A stretch of 15,000 nt of DNA, taken from positions 1 to 15,000 of the forward strand of contig CAYWTX010000573.1 in NCBI GenBank assembly GCA_964461295.1. The letters are read 5' to 3'. Below, in pieces: positions 1-6,506 of this stretch. The stretch's first letter is position 1. Every line of letters begins with the position of its first letter. This stretch comes from CAYWTX01 sp964461295. GTDB lineage: Bacteria > Planctomycetota > Phycisphaerae > SM23-33. The notes below the pieces were generated by a model. It did not search any database. It worked only from the letters and a program-made list of their open reading frames with translations, and had not been told where the DNA came from. The position numbers and the translations under genes are program-made.

Positions 1-1
1 G

Positions 2-664
2 GCCGCGCCGGCGGACATCCGCCCCGGCGACCCGTTGACCGTCGTGCATCGGGGCCAGGCAACCTGGATGGAGGTGAAGGTGGCCTCCAGCAGCCAGGAC
101 GGGCTCGTCGTCGAGACAAGCGGCGCCGGCGATTGCGTGCCGGGCGAAGCCTGGCTCGTGCGGTTCGCGCGCGACGGAAAGATGTGGGAGTTCGACGCCG
201 CCGTCGTCGAGAAGACCGACGGGCGAGTCGTCCTCTCTCGGCCGAGAACCGTTCGCTTCATCAACCGCCGCCGCTTCCACCGCGTGCCGACCGACCGCCA
301 GGCCGCGGTGGCGAACTTCCCGCTGTGGCGAGGCGAGGCGAACCTGACGGAGCACGACTACGTCCCGGGCCGGCTCGTGGAACTTGGCGGGCCGGGACTG
401 AAGCTCCAGGCCCCGGTCGAAGCACAGACCGGCCAGCGCGTGCTCGTCCTGCTCCAGTTCTCCGCCGGCGAGATCGTCGAGGCCCTGGGCAAAGTGCGGC
501 GCGTATCGCCCAAGGGCGGCGGCAAGGCCGAACTGGCCATCGAGCTGATCGGCCTGAACGAGGAAGAAGTCGGCCGACTCGCGCAGGAAACCAACGCCCA
601 GGAGCACGCGGGCGCGGCGCAGGCGGACGGGGCGCCGGCCCAGGCGGAGGCTATCCATGCCTGA
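2..664 (+). CDS. PilZ-domain protein (YcgR-like), 5' end outside window
   Basis: The reading frame is open to the left window edge. The part before the first possible start in the window (TTG at 35) already looks like protein, so the gene most likely begins upstream; 220 residues are visible. The layout is that of YcgR-like proteins: an N-terminal beta-rich domain, then a PilZ domain. An RxxxR motif (within RRRFHR, about nt 266-283) at the domain junction is the part of PilZ that binds cyclic-di-GMP. The second PilZ motif, usually D/N-x-S-x-x-G, appears degenerate as ELGGPG (about nt 380-397), with Gly in place of Ser. The C-terminus is an Ala/Gln/Glu-rich tail. The stop overlaps the flgF start (ATGCCTGA), suggesting translational coupling. 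In the family, such proteins slow or redirect the flagellar motor when c-di-GMP is high; the link to flagella here is inferred from position. Confidence 0.8.
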   Translation, partial: AAPADIRPGDPLTVVHRGQATWMEVKVASSSQDGLVVETSGAGDCVPGEAWLVRFARDGKMWEFDAAVVEKTDGRVVLSRPRTVRFINRRRFHRVPTDRQAAVANFPLWRGEANLTEHDYVPGRLVELGGPGLKLQAPVEAQTGQRVLVLLQFSAGEIVEALGKVRRVSPKGGGKAELAIELIGLNEEEVGRLAQETNAQEHAGAAQADGAPAQAEAIHA

Positions 665-1373
665 CACACATGAACTGACGTCCTCGAGCCTGGAGGCGCT
701 GAGCCAGCAGTATCGGGCGATCGCCAACAACCTGGCCAATGCCTCCACGCCCGGCTTCAAGCGAAGCCGCACCCTCTTCCAGCAGGTGCTGGAAAAGGCC
801 GGCAACGCCAAACAGTCGCCCCTGGAGAAGGTGGCGTCGCGCCCGGCGGTGGACTTCTCCCAGGGCACGTTGACGCCGACGGGCTGGTCGCTGGACCTGG
901 CGATCCAGGGCCAGGGGATGTTCCGCCTGGAGACGCCCGACGGCCCGCTGTACACCCGCAGCGGGCAGTTCCGAGTCAACAACGCGCGGCAACTGGTCAA
1001 CCCGGCCGGGCACACCGTGGGCGGCCCGATCACGCTGCCGCCTACCGTCAGCCCCAGCGACATCAGCGTCAGCCGCAACGGGACGCTCACGGCGGGCGGG
1101 GTGCGGATCGGCAAGCTGCCGGTGGTGATGTTCCAGGACCCGCAGAAGCTCGCGCCGGCGGGGCAGAACTGCTTCCGCGCTCCCCGCGGCGTGGAGGAAG
1201 CCGACGCCACCGACTTCACCGTGCACCAGGGCTTCTTCGAATCGTCGAACGTCTCGGTGGTCGAGGAACTGGTGGGCCTGATCACCGTCACGCGCATGTA
1301 CGAGGCGAACCTTAAGAACATCCGCGTGCAGGATGAGGAAACCAAGAGCCTGCTGAACGTCGCGATGTCCTGA
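657..1373 (+). CDS. flgF: Flagellar basal-body rod protein FlgF
   Basis: The 238-aa protein belongs to the FlgE/F/G rod-hook family. Its N-terminal helix carries the family signature AIANNLANASTPGFKR (about residues 21-36). The central part has the DLAIQGQGMFRLETPDG and YTRSGQF motifs. The C-terminal helix, starting QGFFESSNVSVVEELV, is typical of proteins that pack into the rod. FlgF is a proximal part of the distal rod and is exported by the flagellar type III system without a cleaved signal. The length fits FlgF (about 240-250 aa) and the next gene is a clear FlgG, so FlgF is preferred over a second FlgG. The ATG overlaps the stop of the upstream PilZ gene. The N-terminus lacks the common MDR start of FlgF. 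Another FlgF/G-type rod protein is the only serious alternative. Confidence 0.88.
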   Translation: MPDTHELTSSSLEALSQQYRAIANNLANASTPGFKRSRTLFQQVLEKAGNAKQSPLEKVASRPAVDFSQGTLTPTGWSLDLAIQGQGMFRLETPDGPLYTRSGQFRVNNARQLVNPAGHTVGGPITLPPTVSPSDISVSRNGTLTAGGVRIGKLPVVMFQDPQKLAPAGQNCFRAPRGVEEADATDFTVHQGFFESSNVSVVEELVGLITVTRMYEANLKNIRVQDEETKSLLNVAMS

Positions 1374-1497
1374 GGGCCTTGGGCCTGGCGGCTGGCCGCC
1401 GGGCTTGGGGCGCCGGATACCGGCTGCCGGGCCGCGAGACCCGCCCGCTGAAGCGGGCGGGCCGGGCAGACAGGGAACTGAAGAGAAGGATGCAGCA
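1374..1497. repeat. flgF-flgG spacer with three tandem palindromes
   Basis: The spacer contains three successive perfect hairpins: GGCGG/CCGCC around 1387-1400, GCCGG-ATA-CCGGC at 1412-1424, and a 9-bp stem CCCGCCCGC/GCGGGCGGG at 1440-1461 with a TGAA loop. There is no T-run after the last one, so a classical terminator is unlikely. They may be REP-like repeats, or RNA folds that adjust the ratio of flgG to flgF. The flgG ribosome-binding site (AGAAGGA) follows the last hairpin. Confidence 0.5.
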
Positions 1498-2283
1498 ATG
1501 CTGAGAGCGTTTTCCACCGCGGCAACGGGCATGGCCGGGCAACAGATGACCATCGACGTCATCGCCAACAACCTGGCGAACATCAACACCACGGGCTTCA
1601 AGCGCAGCCAGGTGGACTTCCAGGACCTGATCTACCTGCAACTGGCCAAGGCGGGGGCCGAGACCGCCAGCGGCGTGATTGCCCCCACGGGCTTCGAGAT
1701 CGGCAGCGGCGTGCGCCCCGCGTCGACGACGAAGATATTCACCGCGGGCGAACTGGAGAACACCGGGCGGGACCTGGACCTGGCCATCGGCGGCGACGGT
1801 TTCTTCCAGATCACCATGCCCGACGGCTCGCTGCGGTACACGCGCGACGGGTCGTTCAAGCTCGACGCGATGCGCCGGCTGGCCACCTCGCAGGGCTACC
1901 TGCTCAGCGGCGGCATCACCGTGCCGCAGGAAGCGGTGAAGATCAGCGTCGGCGTCGACGGCACGGTGACGGCCCACAACGCCGACGGCACGGGCGCCAA
2001 CGTCGGCACCATCACACTGGTGCGGTTCCCCAACACCACCGGCCTGAGCAACGAGGGCGACAACCTCGTGGCCGAGACCCAGGGCAGCGGCACGGCCATC
2101 ACGGGCACGCCGGGCCGTGAAGGTTTCGGCCAGCTCCAGCAGGGGTTCCTGGAACGCTCGAACGTTCAGATGGTGACCGAACTGGTGAACCTGATCAAGG
2201 CGCAGCGGGCGTACGAGATCAACTCGCGGGCCATCCGGGCCGGCGACGACATGCTCAGCACGACCAACCGGCTGATCCAGTAG
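1498..2283 (+). CDS. flgG: Flagellar distal rod protein FlgG
   Basis: FlgG forms the distal rod that crosses the periplasm and the P and L rings. The 261-aa product matches the usual length (about 260 aa). It begins MLRAFSTAATGMAGQQ and carries VIANNLANINTTGFKR (about residues 21-36), the strongest FlgG signature. DLAIGGDGFFQ and YTRDGSFKLD follow in the middle, and QGFLERSNVQMVTELVNLIKAQRAYEINS near the C-terminus. The ATG at 1498 was chosen because an AGAAGGA ribosome-binding site lies just upstream and the protein then aligns end to end with FlgG; the frame is open further upstream to 1405, but that extension has no family similarity. The gene lies between flgF and flgA, a common arrangement. 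Confidence 0.97.
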   Translation: MLRAFSTAATGMAGQQMTIDVIANNLANINTTGFKRSQVDFQDLIYLQLAKAGAETASGVIAPTGFEIGSGVRPASTTKIFTAGELENTGRDLDLAIGGDGFFQITMPDGSLRYTRDGSFKLDAMRRLATSQGYLLSGGITVPQEAVKISVGVDGTVTAHNADGTGANVGTITLVRFPNTTGLSNEGDNLVAETQGSGTAITGTPGREGFGQLQQGFLERSNVQMVTELVNLIKAQRAYEINSRAIRAGDDMLSTTNRLIQ

Positions 2284-2352
2284 CGGGCAGCCCGGGAGCC
2301 GGTAGGCGGTTGTCCGGAGCGCGGAACACCGAACACAGGCAGGGAGCACGGC

Positions 2353-3327
2353 ATGGGAGTTCTGGCCCTGACATGGTTGATAGCGGCCGGCGTCAGCTTG
2401 CCCGCCGCGGGCGACGCCCCGCTCGAGAACGACGTGCGCATCTACATGCCGCGCGACCTCCGCGTCCAGAGCGAGGAACTGACGGTCGCCCAGGTGTGCG
2501 TGGTTCTCGCCGGCCAGACCGACCTGGAGAAGAAGGTCAAGGCCATCTCGCTCGGGCGAGCGCCCTGGGTCGGGGAGGATCTCTCCATCGATCGCAACAC
2601 CCTTCTGAGCCGCCTGGCCTCGGCCGGCGTCGCCAAGGAGCAGGTCCGCTTCACGGGCGCCGAGGCCGTGGTCATCCGCCGCATGGAGAAGGTCATCGGC
2701 GGCGAGGTCCTCCAGGCGGCGGCGGAGGAACACCTCAAGAAGACCATGCCGGGCGACAAGGACTCGATCTACCGCGTCCTTCGTCGCCCCGACGACGTCA
2801 CGCTGAGCGGCGTCGCCGATGCCGACATGGTCTGTTCGCTCACCGGCGCCGCCGCGGCGGGGCAGGTGAAGGTGACGATCGCCCTGAGCCGTGAGGGCAG
2901 GCAGATCGCCCAGCGCGAGGCCGTCTTCCAGAGGCTGTACCCCGTTCGCCGCGCGGTGGCGTCCAGGGAAATCCCGGCCGGCGAGGTCCTGAGCGACGAG
3001 AACGTCGAGGTCCAGACGACGTGGGCCGCATCGCCGGCCGGCGAATGGAAGAGCCCGCTGGGCCTCCTGGCCGTCCGCCGGCTTGGCGCCGGGACCACGG
3101 TTCGCCCGGACATGACGGCCGAACGCAAGCCGGACCTGGCCATCGAGCGCAACCAGATGGTCCGGATGCGGGTCCAGGGCGAGGGATTCACCATCGCAAC
3201 CACCGGCCAGGCCATGGAGCGCGGCAAGGTGGGCGATTTCATCAAGGTGCGCAACGTGGACAGCAAGCGGATTGTCACGGCGCGGGTCGCCTTTGACGGC
3301 GTCGTGGAGCCGGTAGTCGGGAAATGA
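2353..3327 (+). CDS. flgA: Flagellar P-ring assembly chaperone FlgA
   Basis: FlgA is a periplasmic chaperone for polymerisation of the P-ring protein FlgI. The 324-aa product starts with a short hydrophobic signal peptide (about residues 1-20, ending PAAG). A poorly conserved middle domain follows. The C-terminal SAF/ChapFlgA region (about 198-323) is recognised by YPVRRAVASREIPAGEVLSDENVEV, then RRLGAGTTVRPDM and the closing beta domain with QGEGFTIATTGQAMERGKVGDFIKVRNVDSKRIVTARV. That stretch is highly characteristic of FlgA. The protein is longer than enterobacterial FlgA (about 220 aa) because of the extra N-terminal domain, which is common outside the Gammaproteobacteria. An AGGGAG ribosome-binding site precedes the ATG. 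It follows flgG by 69 bp and precedes flgH. Confidence 0.93.
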   Translation: MGVLALTWLIAAGVSLPAAGDAPLENDVRIYMPRDLRVQSEELTVAQVCVVLAGQTDLEKKVKAISLGRAPWVGEDLSIDRNTLLSRLASAGVAKEQVRFTGAEAVVIRRMEKVIGGEVLQAAAEEHLKKTMPGDKDSIYRVLRRPDDVTLSGVADADMVCSLTGAAAAGQVKVTIALSREGRQIAQREAVFQRLYPVRRAVASREIPAGEVLSDENVEVQTTWAASPAGEWKSPLGLLAVRRLGAGTTVRPDMTAERKPDLAIERNQMVRMRVQGEGFTIATTGQAMERGKVGDFIKVRNVDSKRIVTARVAFDGVVEPVVGK

Positions 3328-3353
3328 CCCCAGGCCCAGGGACCTGAGTCCAT

Positions 3354-3362
3354 GGGGGGGGG
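3354..3362 (+). repeat. Poly-G(9) tract upstream of flgH
   Basis: Nine consecutive G residues lie in the flgA-flgH spacer, about 25 bp before the flgH start. An ATG at 3352 runs straight into the tract and is in frame with flgH. Long G tracts are slippage-prone. Here the tract lies outside the preferred coding region, so an effect on flgH expression is only a possibility. Confidence 0.6.
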
Positions 3363-3387
3363 CCGGGAACAGATAGAGGAGTCCAGG

Positions 3388-4020
3388 ATGAACAGGAGCA
3401 TGGTTGCACTCGCATTCGGCGCTCTGGCGCTTGCCTCGTCGACGGCGCTGGGGGGCAGCATCTGGGCGAAGACGCAGGCGAAGTCGACGGCGATCTTCGC
3501 CGACGACACGGCCCGCAAGGTGGGCGACAACATCACGATCACCATCGAGGAGCAGAGCAAGATCGAGAACGAGACGACCCGCAAGCTGGACAAGAGCGGC
3601 TCGCGGAGCGGCAAGTTCGACGGGAGCTTCAAGTGGGGCGATATCTTCAGTTTCCTCACCGAGCGCACGTTCAACCTGCCCTCGGTGGACGCCGCCGGCT
3701 CCTCCAGCAACAAGTTCGACGGCAAGTCGCAACTGGGCGAGGACAAGAAGTTGACCGACAAGATCACCGTGACCGTGCAGGACGTGCTGCCCAACGGCAA
3801 TCTCGTGGTCCTTGGCAAACGCGAACGCGGCGTCGGCGGCGACAAGCAGGTGATCCAGGCCTCGGGCATCGTCCGCCCCAGCGACATCGCCTTCGACAAC
3901 ACGATCCCCAGCAACAAGGTCGCCAACTTCAAGCTCATCTACGATTCGCAGGGCGAGGAGGCCAGCTTCCTCCGCCCGGGCTGGCTGTCGCGATGGCTGA
4001 ACAAGTGGAATCCGAATTAG
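3388..4020 (+). CDS. flgH: Flagellar L-ring protein FlgH
   Basis: FlgH forms the outer-membrane L ring around the distal rod. The 210-aa product has an N-terminal signal peptide (about residues 1-22), then the FlgH core: GSIWAKTQ, FADDTARKVGDNITITIEEQSK, a variable loop rich in Gly and Ser, ITVTVQDVLPNGNLVVLGKRE and the conserved SGIVRPSDIAFDNTIPSNKVANFKLIY. The start at 3388 is preferred to the in-frame ATG at 3352 because AGAGGA lies seven bases upstream and translation begins directly with the signal peptide. In proteobacteria FlgH is a lipoprotein, but this protein has no cysteine at all, so it cannot be lipidated at a lipobox; LGGS stands where an L-x-G-C lipobox might be. It ends exactly where the inserted element begins. 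Confidence 0.94.
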   Translation: MNRSMVALAFGALALASSTALGGSIWAKTQAKSTAIFADDTARKVGDNITITIEEQSKIENETTRKLDKSGSRSGKFDGSFKWGDIFSFLTERTFNLPSVDAAGSSSNKFDGKSQLGEDKKLTDKITVTVQDVLPNGNLVVLGKRERGVGGDKQVIQASGIVRPSDIAFDNTIPSNKVANFKLIYDSQGEEASFLRPGWLSRWLNKWNPN

Positions 4021-4033
4021 CTTCCAGCGGCCA

Positions 4034-4049
4034 GCTTCCAGCTTCCAGC
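4034..4049 (+). repeat. Left copy of 16-bp inverted repeat
   Basis: GCTTCCAGCTTCCAGC is the exact reverse complement of 4472-4487. It consists of CCAGCTT units, the complement of the AAGCTGG unit found at the right end of the element. Confidence 0.85.
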
Positions 4050-4085
4050 CAGAAGCTGAATCGCCGGTTGACGTGAAGGGAACAC

Positions 4086-4448
4086 ATGAAGGACTACAGG
4101 AACTACGAGGTGTGGAAGAAGGCGCATCGCCTGGTTCTGGAGATGTACAAGGCGACGCGCTCGCTTCCTCCCCAGGAGATGTACGGCTTGACATCGCAGT
4201 TGCGCAGGGCGTGCGCCTCCATTCCGGCCAATATCGCGGTAGGCTCCGGCTGAGGCTCAGATGCCGAACTGGCGAGGTTCCTGAACATCGCCCTCGGCTC
4301 AGCCAATGAAGTCGAATACTTCATTCTGCTGGCCAAGGACCTGGCGTTCTTTGGGCTCGACCTGTACGAAGCGCTGACGGCCTTGGTGACCGAAGTGCGC
4401 CGCATGCTGTCATCACTGTGCAAGAAGGTGAAGGCGTCCGCCTCTTAG
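4086..4448 (+). pseudogene. Four helix bundle protein (S23/IVP family) with in-frame TGA
   Basis: Reading through one stop gives a 120-residue product that begins MKDYRNYEVWKKAHRLVLEM, the hallmark of the four-helix-bundle / 23S rRNA intervening-sequence protein family. It continues with YGLTSQLRRACASIPANIA and, after the stop, DAELARFLNIALGSANEVEYF. The usual ANIAEGSGR block here reads ANIAVGSG followed by TGA at 4251-4253; CGA to TGA is a single C-to-T change, and the usual Glu is also Val. The remaining 64 codons are intact, so the damage looks recent. A good ribosome-binding site (GAAGGG) precedes the ATG. Family members form small helical oligomers, including Avd of diversity-generating retroelements; the function of stand-alone copies is unknown. 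No reverse transcriptase or template repeat is in the window. Confidence 0.88.
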
Positions 4449-4483
4449 TAGCTGGTAGCTGGTAGCTGGTAGCTGGAAGCTGG
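4449..4483 (+). repeat. Tandem 7-bp repeat, four TAGCTGG plus one AAGCTGG
   Basis: Five perfect or one-mismatch 7-mers run in tandem directly after the pseudogene stop. Their right part forms the right copy of the 16-bp inverted repeat (4472-4487). Two more units occur at 8541-8554. Confidence 0.9.
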
Positions 4484-4503
4484 AAGCCTTTGCGGAGCTC
4501 GAC

Positions 4504-5592
4504 ATGATACGCAAAACAACACTACTCGCCGTCCTCGCTCTGGCGGCCGCTTCGGCATCCGCGGAGCGGATCAAGGACATCGTGGACATCAAGGGCGTGC
4601 GAGGCAACCCGCTGTGGGGCTACGGGCTGGTGGTCGGCCTGAACAGCACGGGCGACAACTCCGAGACCAGCCGGCGGGCGCTGACCAACCTGCTCCGCCG
4701 CAAGGGGCTCGTGCTGAACCCCAGCGAGTTGTCCAGCAAGAACATCGCCAGCGTCGTCGTGACGACGGAGTTGCCGGCCTTCGGGCGTCGCGGCAGCCAC
4801 ATCGACGTGACCGTGTCCACCATCGGCAGCGCCAGCAGCCTGCAGGGGGGCAAGCTCCTGATGACCGAACTCGTCGGCGCCGACGGGCAGGTGTACGCGG
4901 TGGCGCAGGGCTCGCTGTCGGTGGGGGGCTTTGCGGCCAGCGGGGAGGGCGCGTCGGTCGTCAAGAACCACCCCACCGTCGGGCGGATCACCGCCGGGGC
5001 CATCGTGGAGCGCGAGGAAGTGGCCGAGGTCATCGAGAACGGCGAGGTGGCGCTGTTGCTGCGGAACCCCGACTACACGACGGCCACTCGCATGGCCGAG
5101 GCGATCAGCAAGCTGTACGAGCGGAGCAGCACGGCGGCGGACGCCGGCACGGTGCGGATCCGCCTGCCCAAGGGGATCGACCAGAGCAACCTGTCGGTCT
5201 TCCTGGATCGCGTGGGGGCGCTGACGGTGGCGACGGACTCGCCGGCCCTGGTGGTCATCAACGAACGGACGGGCACGATCATCGTCGGCGAGAACGTCGG
5301 CGTCTCGAAGGTCGCCATCTCGCACGGCAGCCTGTCGATCGTGACGCAGGAGCACGAGTCGGTCAGCCAGCCGACGCCGTTCAGCAAGACCGGCTCGACG
5401 GAGAAGACGAAGGAAACGGAGGTCAAGGCCATCGAGGGCAAGGGCACGCTGCACGTGGTCGAGCGGACGGTGAGCGTGTCGGAACTGGCGCGGTCCCTGA
5501 ACGCGATGGGCCTGACGCCGCGCGACCTCATCGCGATCTTCGAGGCCCTGAAGAAGGCCGGCGCACTGCAAGCCGAGCTGAGGATCATGTAG
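4504..5592 (+). CDS. flgI: Flagellar P-ring protein FlgI
   Basis: FlgI polymerises in the periplasm, at the peptidoglycan layer, into the P ring that acts as a bushing for the rod. The 362-aa product has a Sec signal peptide with a probable cleavage after ASASA (residue 20). The mature protein opens with ERIKDIVDIKGVRGNPLWG and GYGLVVGLNSTGD, the family signature. Further blocks are AFGRRGSHIDVTVSTIGSA, SLQGGKLLMTEL, NHPTVGRITAGAIVERE, and near the C-terminus VVERTVSVSELARSLNAMGLTPRDLIAIFEALKKAGALQAEL. Length and motifs are full for the family. A GGAG ribosome-binding site lies six bases before the ATG, just beyond the inserted element, so the insertion has separated flgI from flgH by 483 bp and may cause polarity or a need for its own promoter. 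Confidence 0.97.
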   Translation: MIRKTTLLAVLALAAASASAERIKDIVDIKGVRGNPLWGYGLVVGLNSTGDNSETSRRALTNLLRRKGLVLNPSELSSKNIASVVVTTELPAFGRRGSHIDVTVSTIGSASSLQGGKLLMTELVGADGQVYAVAQGSLSVGGFAASGEGASVVKNHPTVGRITAGAIVEREEVAEVIENGEVALLLRNPDYTTATRMAEAISKLYERSSTAADAGTVRIRLPKGIDQSNLSVFLDRVGALTVATDSPALVVINERTGTIIVGENVGVSKVAISHGSLSIVTQEHESVSQPTPFSKTGSTEKTKETEVKAIEGKGTLHVVERTVSVSELARSLNAMGLTPRDLIAIFEALKKAGALQAELRIM

Positions 5593-5594
5593 CC

Positions 5595-5987
5595 ATGGGT
5601 GACGGAATGGGCATGACGGGTCTGGCGGACCTGTACGCGACGAGAGCGGGACCTGGTTCCAGAGCGACCGGGCCGGCACGGCCTGGCTCTGCTGCATCTC
5701 CCGCGAACCTGGAGTTCGACAGGCAACTGGCGGGCGTGCAGGCGGCGAAGGACTTCGAGAGCGTCCTGCTGGAGCAGATGATGCAGTCCATGCGGGAGAC
5801 GGTCGGCGAAGGCGGCCTGCTGGACGAGGACGAAGGCTCCAGCCAGATCCAGGACATGTTCTGGGGCTTCCTGTCGCAGGACGTGGCGAACAAGGGCGGC
5901 ATGGGCCTGTGGAAGGACATCTACCGCCAGATCGTCGGCGGGGAGCCCCCCTCCGCGGGGCCGGGGCGCCTGGAGTTGCTGAAGTGA
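5595..5987 (+). CDS. flgJ: Rod-binding protein FlgJ, N-terminal-type without muramidase
   Basis: The 130-aa product corresponds to the rod-binding (rod-capping scaffold) domain of FlgJ. The core spans about residues 46-115: AKDFESVLLEQMMQSMRETV, a short acidic linker, then MFWGFLSQDVANKGGMGLWKDIYRQ. No peptidoglycan-hydrolase domain follows, unlike enterobacterial FlgJ (about 315 aa). Short single-domain versions are widespread in other phyla, where a separate enzyme opens the wall. The ATG at 5595 lies two bases after the flgI stop. The same frame is open upstream through flgI, but that is out-of-frame reading of flgI. The first 36 residues are Gly/Ala/Pro-rich and look like a flexible export region. 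The gene end overlaps the next start (GTGA). Confidence 0.88.
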   Translation: MGDGMGMTGLADLYATRAGPGSRATGPARPGSAASPANLEFDRQLAGVQAAKDFESVLLEQMMQSMRETVGEGGLLDEDEGSSQIQDMFWGFLSQDVANKGGMGLWKDIYRQIVGGEPPSAGPGRLELLK

Positions 5988-6505
5988 CCGTCGCGACACA
6001 AGTACCGCCGGAACTGATGGAGCGGCTCGGCGAGCTGTTGGACGAGGAGTCGCGGCTGCTGGAACTGCGGCGTTCCCAGCTCGACTCGCTGTGCGGAGCC
6101 GTCGTGGACCGCGACGACGAGGCCGTCGGGCGGCTGCTGGAACAGATCGAGCAGGCGCGGGCGTTGCAGACGTCGGCCGACGCGAAGCTTCAGTCGGTGC
6201 GCGGGCACTTGGCGAAGGTACTGGGCGTGCCTCCGTCGGGGATGAGGCTGTCGGTGCTGGTGGACCGGCTGGAAGGCCCGGTACGGTACGAGCTGGCGCG
6301 GCGGCGCGAGCGGATCATGGACCTGGCGGCGCGGCTTCAGCGCGAACACCTGCGGGCGGTGATGTTGCTCAACGAGTGCGCCCGGATCAACCGCCTGCTG
6401 CTGGAGAGCCTGCTGCCTGGGGCGGAGACGGTGACGACCTACGGCCGGGGGGGCGGCAGGGCGGACTGGCGCGGCGGGGCGAGCCTGCTGGACGCGGAGA
6501 GCTGA
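5984..6505 (+). CDS. flgN: Flagellar export chaperone FlgN
   Basis: The 173-aa product is almost entirely helical and charged, as expected for FlgN, the cytoplasmic chaperone that keeps FlgK and FlgL unfolded and delivers them to the export gate. The N-terminal helices read MERLGELLDEESRLLELRRSQLD. The C-terminal part contains LLNECARINRLLLESLL followed by TTYGRGG, the recurring N-x(6)-Nr-ll...TYG pattern of the family. The GTG at 5984 is chosen as start: it overlaps the flgJ stop (GTGA), and GGAG lies eight bases upstream. An ATG at 6017 is the alternative. The gene sits directly before its expected clients flgK and flgL. Confidence 0.85.
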   Translation: MTVATQVPPELMERLGELLDEESRLLELRRSQLDSLCGAVVDRDDEAVGRLLEQIEQARALQTSADAKLQSVRGHLAKVLGVPPSGMRLSVLVDRLEGPVRYELARRRERIMDLAARLQREHLRAVMLLNECARINRLLLESLLPGAETVTTYGRGGGRADWRGGASLLDAES

Positions 6506-6506
6506 C

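Larger units (their letters stand above)
4021..4488. mobile_element. Four-helix-bundle (IVP-type) insertion element between flgH and flgI
   Basis: The segment starts at the first base after the flgH stop. Its left end carries CCAGCTT units (4031-4044) and its right end carries four TAGCTGG units and one AAGCTGG unit (4449-4483). A perfect 16-bp inverted repeat, GCTTCCAGCTTCCAGC at 4034-4049 and its complement at 4472-4487, flanks a broken S23/IVP-family gene. flgH and flgI are normally adjacent. S23/IVP genes are known as passengers of intervening sequences in 23S rRNA genes. That this unit is mobile is inferred from the flanking repeats, the insertion site and the second repeat copy near 8541. 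No transposase is present and no target duplication was identified. Confidence 0.6.

Noticed and set aside
1312..4194. 960-aa open frame on the - strand across flgG, flgA and flgH
   Set aside because: It lies antisense to three well-supported flagellar genes, has an Arg/Ala/His/Asp-rich composition and no family motifs; long antisense frames are expected in GC-rich DNA.
4251..4253. TGA as a selenocysteine or recoded codon in the four-helix-bundle gene
   Set aside because: The family has Arg at this place, a neighbouring conserved residue is also changed, and no recoding structure stands out after the TGA.
4021..4488. Diversity-generating retroelement (Avd-like gene with variable repeat)
   Set aside because: No reverse transcriptase, template repeat or variable-repeat target is present; the family similarity alone does not support a retroelement.
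4614..5987. 457-aa frame that would fuse a long N-terminus to FlgJ
   Set aside because: The first 327 residues are flgI read out of frame; flgJ has its own ATG two bases after the flgI stop.
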